Positions 1 through 8,912 of a stretch of 61,512 bases of DNA are shown one piece after another. Location of the stretch: the NCBI GenBank assembly GCA_018823175.1, contig JAHJIY010000073.1, forward strand, positions 1-61,512, read 5' to 3'. The notes under the pieces were generated by a model. The model saw nothing but the letters and a program-made list of their open reading frames with translations. It ran no database searches and was not told the DNA's origin. Source of the DNA: Pseudomonadota bacterium (GTDB taxonomy: Bacteria > Desulfobacterota > Desulfobulbia > Desulfobulbales > JAHJIY01). The first letter of the stretch is position 1, and the number at the start of each line of letters is the position of its first letter. A program made the translations under genes and the position numbers.

Positions 1-1471
1 AGTAACCGGTGGTATTGGAGTAGAGCGCGCTACTGCCGGTAGCGGTGTTGTTATTTCCTGTATTCTGGGCCAGGGCATTATAACCGGTGGCGGTGTTGTC
101 GACTCCCGTGGAGTTTTGGGCCAGGGCAAAGTATCCGTTGGCGGTATTGTTGGCGCCCGTCGTATTGAGATAAAGAGCAAAGGCGCCATTGGCGGTATTG
201 GCCCCACCGGTGGTGTTGTAGTAAAGGGCCTGGGAACCGGTGGCGGTGTTGTTGGCGCCGTCGATGTTTGCATATAGGGCATGGCTTCCCAGGGCGGTGT
301 TGTTGTATCCTGAGGTGTTGGCATGCAGGGTCAGGGTTCCGAGGCTGGCATTGGCATTGTTGGTACCGTCGTCTACCCCACCCGACTGGGCTCCCAGGAA
401 AAGGCTGGAGCCGTCATATTTCGCATCTGAAAGATTGTCGATGGCCAGGGTTTCGGCAAGTTCGGCAGACAGTACCCCGCCTGCGTCTGTTACTTCAAGG
501 CTGGTGCCGTTCATGGCCACGCTTGTGTTCAGCTCATTGGCCGAGTCGGCATCCGCATCATTGATCAGACTGGTGAGGTCGGCGATCAGTGTCCCGCCGT
601 TATCCTTGAGTCGCAGATTTGTACCCATCAGAACAAGGCTATCGTTCAATTCATTGGCAGGATCGTTGTCATTATCGGCAATGGAAACCGTGCCGCCGCC
701 ATCTGACAGGGTAAGGTTTGTACCAAGCACGCTGACCGTCTGCAGTTCATTGGCAGGATCATTATCGTTGTCCGGAGCTGTGGGCTGCCAGGTGGTGTTA
801 CCTGCTGCATCAGAGGTCAATACATAGCCGTTGGCGGCTCCGTTCTCGATGGAGATCTCCTTGACCGCGACCTTGCCGCCGGAAACAACGATTCCGTCAA
901 CATTCACCAGGGAAACCGTCCAGGACCATTGATCTCCATAAGTGTGACCGTCAAGCGCGGCAAAACCGATGGTGACCCCGTTGCCGATATCAAGCCCCGA
1001 GGCAACCATATCGGTCGGCGAGGACCAGTTTCCGCCGCCATCGGCTGAGTACTCGATCTGGTCAGGGTTCGGCCCGACATTCTGCACCCGGACCGCATAG
1101 GCAACAGTGCCGGTTCCGGTGTATCCGGTGGAATCAACAACAATATCATCAAGCCCGGTTCCGGAAAAACCCACTACCCCCGGAACAATCTGCGTTGAGA
1201 CAACATGCAGCTCTCCGTTCGGCGTCTGCGTTCCGATCCCGACCCTGTTATCGACAGGATCTACCGTTATCGCCCCGCCGACCTTGTTGACCTGGTCATA
1301 GACCGTGTCGAAGTTGGCGTTTACCTCGTCGGCGCTCGCCGGAGTTCCTGACGTGAAGGTGTTGGGTTTGACGACGGTGTCGGCATGGGCCAGGGAAGAT
1401 AACAGTAAAACGCCACCGGTCAAGGTGCCGCAGACTGATATCAGCAGAAGGGTTAAAGATTTTTTTCTCAT
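1..1471 (-). CDS. Exported repeat-rich fibre-like protein, YadA-head-type repeats (partial, cut by window edge)
   Basis: Read on the minus strand, an open frame starts at ATG 1471 behind a GGGAG ribosome site and runs off the left edge with no stop (at least 490 codons). Residues 1-31 form a signal peptide (MRKKSLTLLLISVCG, then a hydrophobic stretch ending LAHA). Next comes a VKPNTFTSGTPASADEVNAN segment shared with the neighbouring gene. From about residue 300 to the edge, the protein is short repeats of the type NNTATGSSALYSNTTGY, the pattern of trimeric adhesin/YadA head left-handed coils and of tail-fibre-like proteins. The anchor or chaperone domain that would normally follow is outside the window. 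It is probably exported or surface displayed; the ligand is unknown. It lies 27 bp downstream of the paralogous gene at 1499-3436, so the two are probably co-transcribed. Confidence 0.8.
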   Translation of the reverse strand, partial: MRKKSLTLLLISVCGTLTGGVLLLSSLAHADTVVKPNTFTSGTPASADEVNANFDTVYDQVNKVGGAITVDPVDNRVGIGTQTPNGELHVVSTQIVPGVVGFSGTGLDDIVVDSTGYTGTGTVAYAVRVQNVGPNPDQIEYSADGGGNWSSPTDMVASGLDIGNGVTIGFAALDGHTYGDQWSWTVSLVNVDGIVVSGGKVAVKEISIENGAANGYVLTSDAAGNTTWQPTAPDNDNDPANELQTVSVLGTNLTLSDGGGTVSIADNDNDPANELNDSLVLMGTNLRLKDNGGTLIADLTSLINDADADSANELNTSVAMNGTSLEVTDAGGVLSAELAETLAIDNLSDAKYDGSSLFLGAQSGGVDDGTNNANASLGTLTLHANTSGYNNTALGSHALYANIDGANNTATGSQALYYNTTGGANTANGAFALYLNTTGANNTANGYFALAQNSTGVDNTATGYNALAQNTGNNNTATGSSALYSNTTGY

Positions 1472-1498
1472 AGCGCTCTCCCGAAGATGTCTGATCTT

Positions 1499-3436
1499 TT
1501 ATTTATAAATCCAACCGGAATCGATGCAGATATAGAGTCGACCGGTATAGCTGTCAACTTTCATCCGTCCTCTTTCGGATGTGGCATCACAGTCTGCGGC
1601 GGGCGGGGCTCCCGATGTGGTGGGGAGTTTTAAATACCCATTAGTTATACCCACGTCTCCGTTAAAGTACCCCGCCCACAGCGTTCCTCCGATAGAGCCG
1701 GTATTGCCGCTGGCGGTTGATTTGCCGACTACTCCAAACAACCCGCCAGACCCGACCTCACCATAGACGCTGTTTTTGTCCGCAGTGCCTAATTCGGCAA
1801 TATTCGTAGTGCCGCCATCGGTCCATTCGACCCGCAGGGCCGTATCTCTTTCTGCGGCAACAGTCAGTTTTGCCGATGGATCGGTGGTGCCGATTCCAAT
1901 ATTTCCGGGAACATCGGCATGCAGAAGAGAAGGGGCGGTCCCATTGCGGGTATAGATCGTCGACCGTTCAGATACGCCGCCACTTAACCACCAGTCATTG
2001 CATGAGGTTCCTTCGTCATTGCTGGTATACATGTTGTGTGACGGGCAGTCTTGTGTTGCCGGATTGATATCGCAGAGGCATCTTGGTGAAACATGCGCGC
2101 CGGTTATACCGGTCTGCGAATAATAGTAATTCCCCGGTTTATAATTCAGACTTCCCAGGACGTCCAAAGTGGCCTGGGGTGTTTGCATACCCACGCCGAC
2201 CTGATTGCTGACGACGGCAAGACCATCGCTGCCGACAGTGATATCGCCCGTAACAGTGACCTCACCTTCAAAAAAACCGGCCTTGCCATCCAACCCCTTG
2301 CCATAGACGCCGACCGCATTTCCTTCACCATAAACTCCCACTCCGAGGGTGCTTTCCGACTGAAAATGTCCGCCGTAGTTGGTTGTCTCGCTGCCGTCAT
2401 CAGCCCCGAATCCGGAGACCCCGGCTCTGGCCCCTTCACCATAAACGCCATAGCCAAGATTGGTATCCTGGGAGTTACGCGCATCGATGATCGCACCTGT
2501 ACTGGCTCCGGTCAGGGAAAAGGGCACATTGGCACTGAAGGTCGTTGCTGTAAGATTGATTCCGGTACCGGCCGTATAGGTCGTATCATTATCTCCATCG
2601 CTGATATCGCCCGGCACCCCGGTCAGGGTGCTCCAGCTTCGATAGTAGCTGCCATGCTGTCCATCAAGCAGGTCGGCATCGAGACCGCTACCAGAACCAT
2701 CATTGGTTGTCACGATTGCCATCACTTCGGAATCGCGGGTGAGCTCTGGGGCTATCCTGGCCTCTGCAAGAGTACCGGTGGTCTCACCAAGATCTACCGA
2801 ACCCCAGACGGGTGCGCCTGTGCCGCCACTTTTAAGAACCTGGCCGCTGGTGCCGGGAGATCCGAAGGCGTAGGCAGTGCCGGTGCTGTATGGAACTGAA
2901 CCGGCATTACCTATACTGGTGGCATTGGTGCCGCCACGGAAGGTGTGGATTACTCCGGTGACATCCGAGGCGTCGTGGAGATGTTCTCCCGGCGCAAACT
3001 CGCTGGCTGGCAATCCGCCCAGGGTGTCGGCATCATTCGGCTGACATTGCCATAAGGTTGTCGAGGTGTTAAATCTCGCGATTTCCCTGTCGGCGCAAAT
3101 AAGGGTTGCCAGGGTCTGCGGCACATTGATCAGACTGCTCCAGTCAACCGGGCCGATAAACCCCAGAGCCACGATGACGCCATTGACATCCAATTTGCTG
3201 GTGGTCGGAGTTTTACCGATTCCGATATTGCCGGTGGGCTGATCGACATTGATCGCTGCTCCGACCTTATTGACCTGATCGTAGACCGTATCGAAGTTGG
3301 CATTCACCTCATCGGCATTGGCCGGTGTGCCTGCAGTAAAGGTGTTTGGTTTAACGATGGTGTCAGCAAGAGTTGGTGCAGATGATGTGGCGAAAATGAC
3401 GCAGGACAGGACACACAGGAATACAGCGCGGTTCAT
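1499..3436 (-). CDS. Exported fibre-like protein, paralogue of the downstream gene
   Basis: A 645-residue protein with a signal peptide (MNRAVFLCVLSCVIFATSS, cleavage near LADT), followed by a segment almost identical to the start of the neighbouring gene (VKPNTFTAGTPANADEVNAN, then FDTVYDQVNKVG). The middle is low-complexity, glycine- and threonine-rich beta-type sequence of the kind seen in phage tail fibres and bacterial surface fibres (for example VYGEGNAVGVYGKGLDGKAG). The C-terminal end (TSERGRMKVDSYTGRLYIC) resembles short terminal caps of such proteins. ATG 3436 has a GAGGTG ribosome site 7 bp upstream. This is an exported structural protein of unknown binding target; no enzyme motif is visible. 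The shared leader suggests a duplicated gene whose distal repeats diverged. Confidence 0.75.
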   Translation of the reverse strand: MNRAVFLCVLSCVIFATSSAPTLADTIVKPNTFTAGTPANADEVNANFDTVYDQVNKVGAAINVDQPTGNIGIGKTPTTSKLDVNGVIVALGFIGPVDWSSLINVPQTLATLICADREIARFNTSTTLWQCQPNDADTLGGLPASEFAPGEHLHDASDVTGVIHTFRGGTNATSIGNAGSVPYSTGTAYAFGSPGTSGQVLKSGGTGAPVWGSVDLGETTGTLAEARIAPELTRDSEVMAIVTTNDGSGSGLDADLLDGQHGSYYRSWSTLTGVPGDISDGDNDTTYTAGTGINLTATTFSANVPFSLTGASTGAIIDARNSQDTNLGYGVYGEGARAGVSGFGADDGSETTNYGGHFQSESTLGVGVYGEGNAVGVYGKGLDGKAGFFEGEVTVTGDITVGSDGLAVVSNQVGVGMQTPQATLDVLGSLNYKPGNYYYSQTGITGAHVSPRCLCDINPATQDCPSHNMYTSNDEGTSCNDWWLSGGVSERSTIYTRNGTAPSLLHADVPGNIGIGTTDPSAKLTVAAERDTALRVEWTDGGTTNIAELGTADKNSVYGEVGSGGLFGVVGKSTASGNTGSIGGTLWAGYFNGDVGITNGYLKLPTTSGAPPAADCDATSERGRMKVDSYTGRLYICIDSGWIYK

Positions 3437-3682
3437 GAGATCACCTCATTCCTTATATAATTTATTCTCCGGACAAAAAACGGAGACGATGCGGCAAGCC
3501 GCAATCATTTATCTGTGTTCAGAAAAAGACTGCAGGGTACAGTGATGGCAGAAGGGCTGAAGAGAGAAAACCCGGAAGAGACGGGCCGCCACCAGATATG
3601 TTGCTCACCCCTATTTTCACCCTTCGGATACAAGTCTCGATGTCTCGAGAACTCGCTTTCGCCCAAGGGCATAAGTTTCGTG

Positions 3683-3735
3683 TAAGCAGGCACGCTGCTT
3701 AACTGAACTAATCGGTACGAGCAGGCAAGCTGCTC
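3683..3735. repeat. Twin small hairpins
   Basis: TAAGCAG (3683-3689) pairs with CTGCTTA (3695-3701), and GAGCAG (3719-3724) pairs with CTGCTC (3730-3735). The two hairpins share the core AGCAGGCAMGCTGCT and lie about 35 bp apart. There is no T-tract, so these are not typical terminators. Function unknown. Confidence 0.55.
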
Positions 3736-3846
3736 AACTCAGCTTTATCACCAAAGAGTCATTCGTAATATTGTTCGCATATTATTCCAAAAACGACCGA
3801 TTTACAAGGAGTAATGCACCAACGAACATAAGGAAAACCTTACACT

Positions 3847-3890
3847 GTGTAGGGATTTTCCTACACGGAAGGCATGTCACATTGTGACAT
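3847..3890. promoter_or_regulatory. Two adjacent palindromes upstream of the DUF2202 gene
   Basis: GTGTAGG (3847-3853) pairs with CCTACAC (3860-3866) across a 6-bp spacer. Eight bases later, ATGTCAC (3874-3880) pairs with GTGACAT (3884-3890) across ATT. The second has the symmetry of binding sites of CRP/FNR-superfamily or NorR-type regulators, but it matches no consensus exactly. Both lie about 230-270 bp before the DUF2202 start, so an operator role is only an inference. Confidence 0.35.
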
Positions 3891-4120
3891 ATGCAAGATA
3901 GATAGAGACGTTTGATCCAATTAGAGAAGCGCGACAATTCACCGCATTTTTATTCTTCAAATTAACGAGTATCGTCTTTTCAGCATGATGTCCGGGATGA
4001 TGGGCTCTTCTCCAGAAAGGAGGTGAGGTCATAACTGCAGTATGCAGAGAAGATCGGGGTAACCGGGTAATCAGGCTGAATATACAGAAAAATAAATCTT
4101 AAAATTTAGAGGTGAATTAC

Positions 4121-4783
4121 ATGAAACGTTTATTGTTGATAATTACACTCCTGGCCATCAGTTCAACCTCCGTGATTTACGCGATTGCCGCTGATCTTGA
4201 CTTCGGTGAAGAAACTCATCTGGTCTTCATGCGGGAAGAAGAAAAACTTGCCCGTGACGTCTATCTGACCCTGAGCGATATCTACCCCAATGTTTCGGTT
4301 TTTTCCACGATTGGAGAAAACTCGGAACAGACTCATACCGATACCGTCAGGGATATGCTTGTCAAACACGGCATTACCGATCCAAACCCGGATGCCAATA
4401 ATCTGCCGGACAGTATCGGCGTTTTCACAGGTGCCGATTATGGCTGGTATTTCACTGAAAAATTTGCCTATCTGACAACCTGGGGATCAGAGAGCGTTCT
4501 GGATGCCCTGTATGTAGGCGCCTTTATCGAAGAGCTTGATATGCTCGATATCGTTGGTTGTCCCAAGGTCATTGTTGAAACCGACAACGGGATCGGTGCC
4601 GGAGAATGCGGTCTCACCTATACCGATGAGCCCGATCTGCAGACCATGTACACCCATCTGGTGGATGGCTCCAAGGATCATCTCCGGGCCTATGTGAAAA
4701 ACATCGAAAATTTTATCGGTGTGGGAAACTATGTGGCCCAGGTCCTGACCCAGGAAGAAGTTGACGAGATTCTGGGCAGGTAA
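4121..4783 (+). CDS. Secreted DUF2202 (ferritin-like) protein
   Basis: The start is taken as ATG 4121, which has AGAGGTG 6-7 bp upstream; a GTG at 4112 would bury that site. The 220-residue product has a signal peptide (MKRLLLIITLLAISSTSVIYA). It then shows the DUF2202 pattern: EETHLVFMREEEKLARDVYL, later an SEQTHTDTVRDML segment, and a C-terminal KDHLRAYVKNIE helix. DUF2202 proteins are predicted four-helix, ferritin-like bundles; the Glu/His positions (E-E-K-L-A-R-D-V and E-Q-T-H) could bind a di-metal site. It probably acts outside the cytoplasm. The function of the family is not established. It stands alone, with a hairpin terminator downstream. Confidence 0.8.
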   Translation: MKRLLLIITLLAISSTSVIYAIAADLDFGEETHLVFMREEEKLARDVYLTLSDIYPNVSVFSTIGENSEQTHTDTVRDMLVKHGITDPNPDANNLPDSIGVFTGADYGWYFTEKFAYLTTWGSESVLDALYVGAFIEELDMLDIVGCPKVIVETDNGIGAGECGLTYTDEPDLQTMYTHLVDGSKDHLRAYVKNIENFIGVGNYVAQVLTQEEVDEILGR

Positions 4784-4809
4784 TTAAACCAACATCTTGA
4801 AATCATACA

Positions 4810-4850
4810 GTTCGATGGGCTTTCATGCCCATCGAACTCCCACCTTTTTT
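4810..4850 (+). terminator. Hairpin terminator after the DUF2202 gene
   Basis: A perfect 11-bp stem: GTTCGATGGGC (4810-4820), loop TTTCAT, GCCCATCGAAC (4827-4837), then a T-run at 4845-4850. The T-run is separated from the stem by 7 bases, which weakens the call. Confidence 0.6.
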
Positions 4851-5114
4851 GACGCCCCTGATTTTCAGGACAAAAATCAGGTCGTTAAACCCCTTCCCAT
4901 CAATTGAAACTCCCCGGCAGAGAGAGAACAGCGTGAGACTTCGAGCCACGGGGTCGCTTTTATGAGCAGAATGTAAGTCATCTCCGGCCAGATCGTTCCA
5001 GTTCGTTGATATGAGAGAATAGCTTATGACCTTTTTACAGGAATTCTGTTAAATTTCTAGTGTGTATAGTATTTATGATGAAATAAGACTTGATACTTAC
5101 ATGAGGCTTTGATC

Positions 5115-5414
5115 ATGGATTCCATTAGGGACGATGTTTATAGGATTCTCGCTGACCATAAAGGTGAGTTGACTGAAAAGTTTCACGTCAAGTCACTGTC
5201 CGTCTTTGGATCTGTGAGCAAAGGAGTTGACAGACCAGACAGTGATATAGACATTTTGGTGAGTTATCACATAACACCGGGGATGTTTGCCTTTCTTGAT
5301 TTGAAAGAATACCTGGAATCCCTTGTTGGAAGGACAATCGACCTGGTAACGGAAGGCGCATTGAAAAAGCAGCTACATGATACAATCATCCGCGAGGCCA
5401 ACCGTGTCACATAG
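5115..5414 (+). CDS. mntA: MntA-type minimal nucleotidyltransferase antitoxin
   Basis: A 99-residue protein with the nucleotidyltransferase signature GSVSKGVDRPDSDIDILV (GSx10DxD), the hallmark of minimal NTases that pair with HEPN toxins. In characterised MntA-HEPN (type VII) pairs, the NTase AMPylates and silences the HEPN RNase. ATG 5115 is preferred over TTG 5109 because TGAGG lies 8 bp upstream. Its end overlaps the start (GTG 5404) of the adjacent HEPN frame, as expected for a translationally coupled pair. The HEPN partner is frameshifted here, so the antitoxin may now be an orphan. Confidence 0.85.
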   Translation: MDSIRDDVYRILADHKGELTEKFHVKSLSVFGSVSKGVDRPDSDIDILVSYHITPGMFAFLDLKEYLESLVGRTIDLVTEGALKKQLHDTIIREANRVT

Positions 5415-5744
5415 AAATTGGCGAATGCGGCTTGAAGATATCGATGAAGCTCTGGAACGAATCGCAGAGTATGTAAATGGCCTGGACAGTTCTTCGTGGA
5501 AAAATGACAAAAGACAATTGACGCTGTAATTCGGAATCTCGAAATCATCGGAGAAGCTGCAAACCATGTACCGGGAGATATTCAGGAACAATACACAAAT
5601 ATCCCCTGGGCCAGGATGAAAGGGATGAGAAACATTCTGATTCATGAATATTTCGGAGTTGATACCGAAGTTATCTGGAAAACCATTCAGGAAGATCTGC
5701 CTCCTTTAAAAAGCAGGATCAACAAGTTGCTTGCTGAAATATAA
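5404..5744 (+). pseudogene. HEPN toxin gene of an MntA-HEPN pair, broken by a frameshift
   Basis: From GTG 5404, the frame encodes RLEDIDEALERIAEYVNGL and ends at a stop at 5527-5529. A second frame, shifted relative to the first, continues without a gap in homology: AVIRNLEIIGEAANHVP, then MKGMRNILIHEYFGVDTEVIW, ending at TAA 5742. The second part carries the catalytic RN-x3-H motif (RNILIH). Restoring one base near 5510-5520 would join the halves into a normal HEPN protein of about 113 residues (DKR-x-IDAVIRN). This is either a true inactivating deletion or a sequencing error. Loss of the toxin with retention of the antitoxin is the tolerated direction. Confidence 0.8.
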
Positions 5745-5816
5745 CAACCATCTTTAACTGACCCTTGCCATTCAGTCCCCTCACCCTCTTCTCAAAGCCT
5801 TTTGCCACGGTTTTTC

Positions 5817-6521
5817 TTAATCTTTCTTTTCAGCAGCCGTGCTTTCCGGACGATGCTGCCCCTGGTGTCCGGCAACATCAGCGCCGGGCTTCGGCGGTTC
5901 AACTTTCAGATATCCCTCCGGCAGGGCGAACAGGGAATCGTCAAGTTCCACCAGTTTCGCATCCTGCCAGTCGACGGTGAGCTGATACTCCGGGTCCTGC
6001 CATTTCAGGGGATAGTCGGGAAGCGATTCCGCAATCCAGAGGAAGCCATCGAAGACCCTGGCGCTGCCTGGCGAGGTGACCTCGGCCGCGTACTTGATCG
6101 CCTTCCGGTCACCGACCATCTCTTTAGCGATTTTCTTTTTATTGATCTTCACCTCGGGATGAAAAAACTGGGGAACACTCCGGCCCATCGCCGACAAGTC
6201 ATACTCCATATACTGCCTGCCGATCGGGGCGAGCATCCAGAGGACCTTGCGGTCGTAATCGGTTATCATCGTCGAGAAGGTTCGGCCGTTCAGCACCTTG
6301 AGCTTCATTTTCCGCCCTTTGACCAGCAGTTCCGATTGGTTCGAATGTTTGCCGACCGTGGTCACCATCTTCGCCTGATAGCCCGTCGAACCGGCAGCCG
6401 ATGCCGGTGGCAGTGAGACGGGCAGCAGAGCGGCGAGAATCATCAGCAGCGATATTCCCACAAAACGCACCGCGCTCGGAGCTGAAAGGTTCTCCCGCTT
6501 ACAGATATTTTTGAACGCCAT
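5817..6521 (-). CDS. Exported protein, LolA/DUF4412-like
   Basis: A 234-residue protein starting at ATG 6521 behind GGAGGG (7 bp). A long N-terminal hydrophobic signal (VGISLLMILAALLPVSLPPASAA) is followed by a domain with the pattern GYQAKMVTTVGKHSNQSELL, then KGRKMKLKVLNGRTFSTMIT, then DYDRKVLWMLAPIGRQYMEY. This resembles periplasmic beta-sheet proteins of the DUF4412 or LolA-like type. The C-terminal 25 residues are hydrophilic and look disordered. It follows the 581-codon exported-protein gene on the same strand with a 92-bp gap containing a strong hairpin, so the two probably form one transcript. The family call is tentative; export is well supported. Confidence 0.65.
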   Translation of the reverse strand: MAFKNICKRENLSAPSAVRFVGISLLMILAALLPVSLPPASAAGSTGYQAKMVTTVGKHSNQSELLVKGRKMKLKVLNGRTFSTMITDYDRKVLWMLAPIGRQYMEYDLSAMGRSVPQFFHPEVKINKKKIAKEMVGDRKAIKYAAEVTSPGSARVFDGFLWIAESLPDYPLKWQDPEYQLTVDWQDAKLVELDDSLFALPEGYLKVEPPKPGADVAGHQGQHRPESTAAEKKD

Positions 6522-6559
6522 GTTTTTTCCCTCCGGGTACTTGCATGATAATCGACCGG

Positions 6560-6590
6560 GCCGGTCTCCCGAACCACATGGGAGACCGGC
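6560..6590. repeat. Strong hairpin between two co-directional genes
   Basis: A perfect 11-bp inverted repeat: GCCGGTCTCCC (6560-6570), 9-base loop, GGGAGACCGGC (6580-6590). There is no T-tract on the minus strand, so it is more likely an mRNA-stabilising or processing hairpin within the operon than a terminator. Confidence 0.6.
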
Positions 6591-6613
6591 GCCAATGGAA
6601 TCGGAACGACATC

Positions 6614-8248
6614 CTACTTATAGCTGACCGGGAAGGTAATGCTCGATCCGAGATCGGAGGTTACGGTAACCGTGTCAAGGTATGGAACACCGGGGATCGT
6701 CACATAGAACTCATCCTTGACCGGGTCGTAGAGCATGTCCCTGACCAGAGTGCCATAGGTTACGGAAAGATTTGCAATCTCGCCCGCATCGCTCAACGCC
6801 ACAACCTTCAGGACCGATCTGCTGCTCTTGTATTCGGCCTCGGTCACCGTAATCACATCGGGCTCAGTCTCGCCCGGAGGGGGATCGTCTCCCGGATATG
6901 CCGGATCTTCCCACTCGACGACCAGCTGGGCGTCGAAGATCTCGGTACCGCTGTACTCACCCTTGATATAGACCATCAGATCGAAATCCTGGGTCAGCGG
7001 GCATCCTTCATACGAGAGTCCATCCTTGATGATGTCACTTGGATTTAACGGGTCCAGATCGTTGAGATCAAACCAGCCGGATGATACGGCAAGCGGAGAT
7101 GGCGCGTTCGGATCGACCTCTTTGGTGACCGGATCGCGATAGCCCCAGGCCAGCACGTCAATGGTCGAGGTGGTGAGGGAACCCGCGGTATACCACGGGA
7201 TCTCGACACCGGGGATATCCTGGCCGAACTTGCTTGATTTCAGGCGGAAACGGGGGTTGTCGCCGCCAAACGGATCCCGGTCGAGGCTGGTGTACCAGGC
7301 ATTGGTGTATCCATACCACAGATCAATGGACCGGGCGGTGAGGTCGGCCATCGCCGGGTCTTTCAGCACCGTACCGGCGGGGATAAAGTCGCCGTCGCCC
7401 TCGAAGGCGTCAACGGCCGAGAGCCAGCGCCCTGCGGCATCGACCGTATAGCGGGGCTTGAGTCCTGTGGCCCACTCATTTTCGAAATCCTCCGGGCGGA
7501 GCTGGTCGTTGGGGCTGGTGGTGATCCGGTGGGTAACGGTCAACTTTGCTGATTTGACCTGATAATTCGCTCCCGCCTGCTTCCACTCCTCCGGTAACGG
7601 AATCTGCTTATAGAGGCGGAGCTGGGTGGGCCTTTTCTTGAAATTACCCCATTGATAGAGAATCTTGCCGTCGTCCTTCATCCGGGTGGTGTAGTCGCCG
7701 AGATTCAGCAGTTCACCGGTGAGCGGATCTTTCAAAACCTCGATCAGCGGCGGCATCCAGGGGGCGTTGCAGATGTGGTCCATCACCACGTAATGCTCGG
7801 TTCCGGCCTTGACGTCGAGACCTCCGAGCCCGGCCATCACCTCACCTTTGAGCATCCCGGTCAGATACCCTGGAGTCTCGTCATTCTTGGCATGAACGCC
7901 GATCACCGTACCGCTGGTGTCGGTGATTTCGGCGATATACCCTTCAGCAAACACGCCGTCCCGCGGCCTGGGATACATGGCCACGGCAGGGTCAAAATCC
8001 CTCACATCGTAGCCATACGCCGAATCGATGGCGTAATGGGTGTAGCTGTCCTTGAAAAAATCAAGGTCAACCAGGGGATTGGCCGTATCAACACAGCTGG
8101 TGCCGAAAACCGTATCGTCACACTGCAGATCGTCCAGGGTGAAATTCAGCTTCGGGCTGACAAACACCCTGGTGCCGGCAGAGGCGATCGTCGCCCCGAG
8201 TAAACCGACGGCCATTACACAAACCGATACTACCAACTTCTTCATCAT
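6614..8248 (-). CDS. Exported protein of unknown function
   Basis: The frame is open to 8359, but the start is placed at ATG 8248 (or 8245) because of the GAGGAGGAG ribosome site just upstream and because it begins a clean signal peptide (MMKKLVVSVCVMAVGLLGA, cleavage near IASAG). The mature protein of about 520 residues has mostly beta-type sequence, several Cys (DLQCDDTVFGTSC, EHYVVMDHIC) and many Asp/Gly/Pro turns. The last about 60 residues (DPVKDEFYVTIPGVPYLDTV) look like a small Ig-like or beta-sandwich module. I do not recognise the family. It is the first gene of a two-gene exported-protein operon with 5817-6521. Confidence 0.7.
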   Translation of the reverse strand: MMKKLVVSVCVMAVGLLGATIASAGTRVFVSPKLNFTLDDLQCDDTVFGTSCVDTANPLVDLDFFKDSYTHYAIDSAYGYDVRDFDPAVAMYPRPRDGVFAEGYIAEITDTSGTVIGVHAKNDETPGYLTGMLKGEVMAGLGGLDVKAGTEHYVVMDHICNAPWMPPLIEVLKDPLTGELLNLGDYTTRMKDDGKILYQWGNFKKRPTQLRLYKQIPLPEEWKQAGANYQVKSAKLTVTHRITTSPNDQLRPEDFENEWATGLKPRYTVDAAGRWLSAVDAFEGDGDFIPAGTVLKDPAMADLTARSIDLWYGYTNAWYTSLDRDPFGGDNPRFRLKSSKFGQDIPGVEIPWYTAGSLTTSTIDVLAWGYRDPVTKEVDPNAPSPLAVSSGWFDLNDLDPLNPSDIIKDGLSYEGCPLTQDFDLMVYIKGEYSGTEIFDAQLVVEWEDPAYPGDDPPPGETEPDVITVTEAEYKSSRSVLKVVALSDAGEIANLSVTYGTLVRDMLYDPVKDEFYVTIPGVPYLDTVTVTSDLGSSITFPVSYK

Positions 8249-8912
8249 TTTCTCCTCCTCACTCTTTCTTTCAATTTTGACTGCGGGACCCTGTCCCGGA
8301 ACTTCCCGAAACATCCCGCAACCAGTGATGGAAGACCGTTTCCTCCATCCAAACAGCAAGAGCCGTTATCATTTTTCGTCGCAGATTTAAGCAGAAGGCA
8401 AAATCTGAGTGAGCAAGGAGCATGCCGCAATGTATTGATCAGGCAGGAGAATGATCCGGAGAAAGCGCTGGGCATTCCCGGCGAAGCGACACCGGAAAAA
8501 TCAGGAAGCACTCTTATTTTATCGGGAGATGAAACAGATAGCTCAAGGTCGCCAGTTTCTGGTTACAGGGGTAGTCAGTTTCTGGTGAGGGCAGGAATAA
8601 CAAAACCTGCCAGGAAAGTTACCATGCCGGACTCACCACCAAGGACCGGAAATCAACCATTCGGGGAGTGAAAGCCGAACCGTGATAGGATGCGTCCCGA
8701 TGCCCCTTGATACATTCGAAACCGGCTGGCGCTATCCTATTTCGGCAGAGTCGTTTCGTTCCATCAAAAAATCAACACTGTTTCCTGCTCCAAAATCAGA
8801 GTCATCACCGGAGAGGTCATTCCCTCGGCAGGATGAATGATTATATTTTTTACACCGGTAACCGGCCCGCCCGGATCAAATGGAGGTTTTATGATTTTCA
8901 GGTGAAGAGAAA
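8249..8912. other. Intergenic region, promoter side of two divergent transcripts
   Basis: No supported gene. It separates the minus-strand exported-protein operon from the plus-strand Cys-rich small gene. Short repeated text (CAGTTTCTGGT near 8557 and 8576) is the only internal structure seen. Frames crossing it lack ribosome sites and look random. Confidence 0.4.

Larger units (their letters stand above)
3437..4120. other. Intergenic region with several inverted repeats
   Basis: No convincing gene. It holds the promoter region of the minus-strand fibre operon on its left, a pair of similar small hairpins (3683-3735), two palindromes (3847-3866 and 3874-3890) and a perfect Shine-Dalgarno-like AAAGGAGGTGA at about 4016-4026 that is followed only by a very short frame. 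The leader of the DUF2202 gene fills the right end. Confidence 0.5.

Noticed and set aside
240..1508. Plus-strand frames across the first 1.5 kb
   Set aside because: Shadows of the minus-strand fibre gene, which has a signal peptide and repeats and runs off the edge.
3600..3760. Similarity to the 3' end of 23S rRNA (ACTAATCGGTACG)
   Set aside because: Only about 15 bases match and no 5S, tRNA or upstream 23S sequence follows; treated as chance.
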